Notes under the pieces: model-generated
Databases searched by the model: none
Seen by the model: only the letters and a program-made list of their open reading frames with translations
Told to the model about the DNA's origin: nothing
Shown here: piece after piece, positions 4,499-5,870 of the stretch
Layout: the number at the start of each line of letters is the position of its first letter
Position numbering within the stretch: position 1 is the stretch's first letter
Program-made: the position numbers and the translations under genes
Assembly: GCA_012841735.1 (NCBI GenBank)
Contig: DUUE01000427.1
Span: 1-5,870 of the forward strand
Length of the DNA: 5,870 nt
Direction: 5' to 3'
Origin: Bacillota bacterium
Lineage (GTDB): Bacteria; Bacillota; Dethiobacteria; Dethiobacterales; Dethiobacteraceae

Positions 4499-5870
4499 TT
4501 ACTTTTCAAAATACATATCCTGGTAATAGATACTGCCGGCAATCATATATTCAACGCCTTTGAGATCCGACGCCATTGCCCTGGCCGAAACCACCTCGCA
4601 CAGTCCGTACCACGGAGCGAAGTCTACAAATAATTTTATTGCTTCATACAACTGTTCCTGGCGGCTGGCGGGATCGTAAGTAGTCAAAGCCCCCATACTG
4701 AGCTGTCCGTAATGGTCACGGTCGGGTCCGGTCCAGCCCAGCGGGATAAATGTCAGGTACATGGCCATGATATCCACTGCCAGCATACTGGGGGCCGACG
4801 GCGTGAAAAGTGCAATATCGAAATTGGCTGCATCCATCATGACACCGAAATAGGTGGCCTGATCGTAGTTGATGATATCCGTATTGACACCGATGTCAAG
4901 CAGGTTCGCCTGTATGATTTCCGCCATTGTCACTTGCGCCGACGATCCGTTGTTGATGATGCGCAGCTTTTTGCCCACCAGGCCCGCCTGCTCGGCAAGT
5001 TCTCTCGCTCTTTCAGGATTGTAACCGACGGAATAGGTCTCATGCAGGTTGAGGAAACGGGGCTCAAAATCGGCCAGGTGATGAGAAACCGGGTAATCGG
5101 TGATGGTAGACTTGCCTTCGTAGAGAAGATCAATAATCGACTGACGATCAATGGCATGACAGACCGCCCAGCGGGCTTCTTTCGACCCCAGCGGGCCGTC
5201 CGGCAGCATGCTGAACAGCGTAACGTTGTTATAGCGGCCGTTTGAGATGACGACATCATAACCCAGCGACTCCACATAATCAACTTCCGTGATCGGGATC
5301 GCCGCCAGGTCGATTTCACCCGTATCCAGCGCGTTGATAATCTGTGCGTCCTCGTTGATGATCTTAAATTCGATTCTCTTGATGCTGGGCGCTTCGCCCC
5401 AGTAATCGTCACGCGCTTCAACTATCAGGTGGCTGTTTACCACGTATTCTTTCACCACATACGGGCCGGTGCCTATGGGGTTGCGTGACAAAGCCACCTC
5501 ATCGTAGGATTCTTTGTCCAAAACAAACATGGAAGCAAATCCGGGCTCCTGTGAAGCATTGTACTCCGTGTACCAGAGATCGATGGTATAGTCGTCGAGA
5601 ACTTTCGTCTTGTCAAAGTCCACAACTTTGACGTTCAGGAAAAATTGCGGGTCGTCTCTGCAGAGTTCCATGGAAAACATAACGTCGTCCGCGGTGAGCG
5701 GGTTGCCGTTGGAAAACGTTATGCCTTCGCGGATAGTCAGCTTGTAGTTCAGATCGGTGATCCGGTCCAGCCCGGTGGCAAGCACCCACCGGCGTGAGCC
5801 GTCCGCCCGGGTGTCATACAGAGGCTCATAAAAAGCGTATAAGGGGGTGATGAAAGCGCCTGTGACCCCA
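4499..5870 (-). CDS. Family-5 extracellular solute-binding protein of the ABC importer (5' end beyond window edge)
   Basis: This is the ligand-capturing, probably lipid-anchored, extracellular component of the importer. The frame is open to the right edge, giving 456 visible residues beginning GVTGAFITPLYAFYEPLYDT. Family members are about 510-560 residues, so the signal peptide, the lipobox (if any) and roughly the first 60-100 residues are missing. Family-5 landmarks: LYAFYEPLYD near the visible start; GITFSNGNPLTADDVMFSM (5669-5725), the family's hallmark segment; NPIGTGPYVVKEY (about 5445-5481); WAVCHAIDRQSIIDLLYEG, matching the conserved 'AIDR' helix; YNPERARELAEQAGL; and LLDIGVNTDIINYDQATYF. 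A GTG at 5785 could be mistaken for a start but is internal, because homology continues upstream of it. The expected W..DYPDP-type segment near the C-terminal lobe is not seen; instead there is NFDIALFTPSAPSML (4781-4825), so peptide specificity is doubtful. It ends MYFEK, with a TAA stop just before the terminator. Confidence 0.94.
   Translation of the reverse strand, partial: GVTGAFITPLYAFYEPLYDTRADGSRRWVLATGLDRITDLNYKLTIREGITFSNGNPLTADDVMFSMELCRDDPQFFLNVKVVDFDKTKVLDDYTIDLWYTEYNASQEPGFASMFVLDKESYDEVALSRNPIGTGPYVVKEYVVNSHLIVEARDDYWGEAPSIKRIEFKIINEDAQIINALDTGEIDLAAIPITEVDYVESLGYDVVISNGRYNNVTLFSMLPDGPLGSKEARWAVCHAIDRQSIIDLLYEGKSTITDYPVSHHLADFEPRFLNLHETYSVGYNPERARELAEQAGLVGKKLRIINNGSSAQVTMAEIIQANLLDIGVNTDIINYDQATYFGVMMDAANFDIALFTPSAPSMLAVDIMAMYLTFIPLGWTGPDRDHYGQLSMGALTTYDPASRQEQLYEAIKLFVDFAPWYGLCEVVSARAMASDLKGVEYMIAGSIYYQDMYFEK

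Noticed and set aside
4712..5245. A 177-codon open frame on the plus strand opposite the binding-protein gene
   Set aside because: It is a shadow of the family-5 binding-protein frame, which carries the conserved segments.
5783..5785. GTG as a possible start of the binding protein
   Set aside because: The frame continues upstream with family-typical sequence (LYAFYEPLYD) to the window edge, so this codon is an internal valine.

Overview
The window is one stretch of a single-direction operon, with every gene on the minus strand. It encodes an ABC importer of the peptide/nickel (Dpp/Opp/Nik, cluster C) type. In transcription order (right to left) it holds: a family-5 extracellular solute-binding protein whose N-terminus lies beyond the right edge; a strong hairpin terminator and a gene-free stretch of about 260 bases; a small cupin-fold protein with a cysteine-rich tail; the permeases DppB-like and DppC-like; and the ATPases DppD-like and DppF-like. 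The last of these runs off the left edge.

Region by region: 4499-5870 is the substrate-binding protein. 4241-4498 is intergenic, with a bidirectional terminator at 4434-4480 and further possible hairpins. 3692-4240 is the cupin. 2654-3643 and 1831-2688 are the permeases, overlapping by 35 bases. 847-1821 and 1-850 are the ATPases, overlapping by an ATGA. All spacings from the cupin to dppF are short (48, -35, 9 and -4 bases), so these five genes are very probably one translationally coupled transcript. The terminator after the binding-protein gene probably limits read-through, so that binding protein is made in excess over membrane parts, a common arrangement in such importers.

The model is that the binding protein captures a ligand outside the cell and delivers it to the DppB/DppC channel, which is driven by the DppD/DppF ATPase pair. 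The substrate is not readable from the sequence. The binding protein does not show the aspartate-containing segment I expect in true dipeptide or oligopeptide binders, so a non-peptide ligand is possible. The cupin has no signal peptide, so it probably acts in the cytoplasm, perhaps on the imported compound or as a metal- or ligand-binding accessory. That is inference only.

Organism: purine-rich GGAGG-type ribosome sites, a TTG start, moderate GC content and the style of the ATPases suggest a Gram-positive-type anaerobe of the Clostridia/Peptococcaceae/Negativicutes sort. This is a guess from style, not from a marker gene. I found no mobile element, CRISPR array, tRNA or rRNA. The most unusual things here are the cupin with a C-x7-C-x2-C-x2-C tail inside an importer operon and the LDGGR form of the ABC signature in the DppF-like ATPase. 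I do not see clear evidence of a wholly new system.
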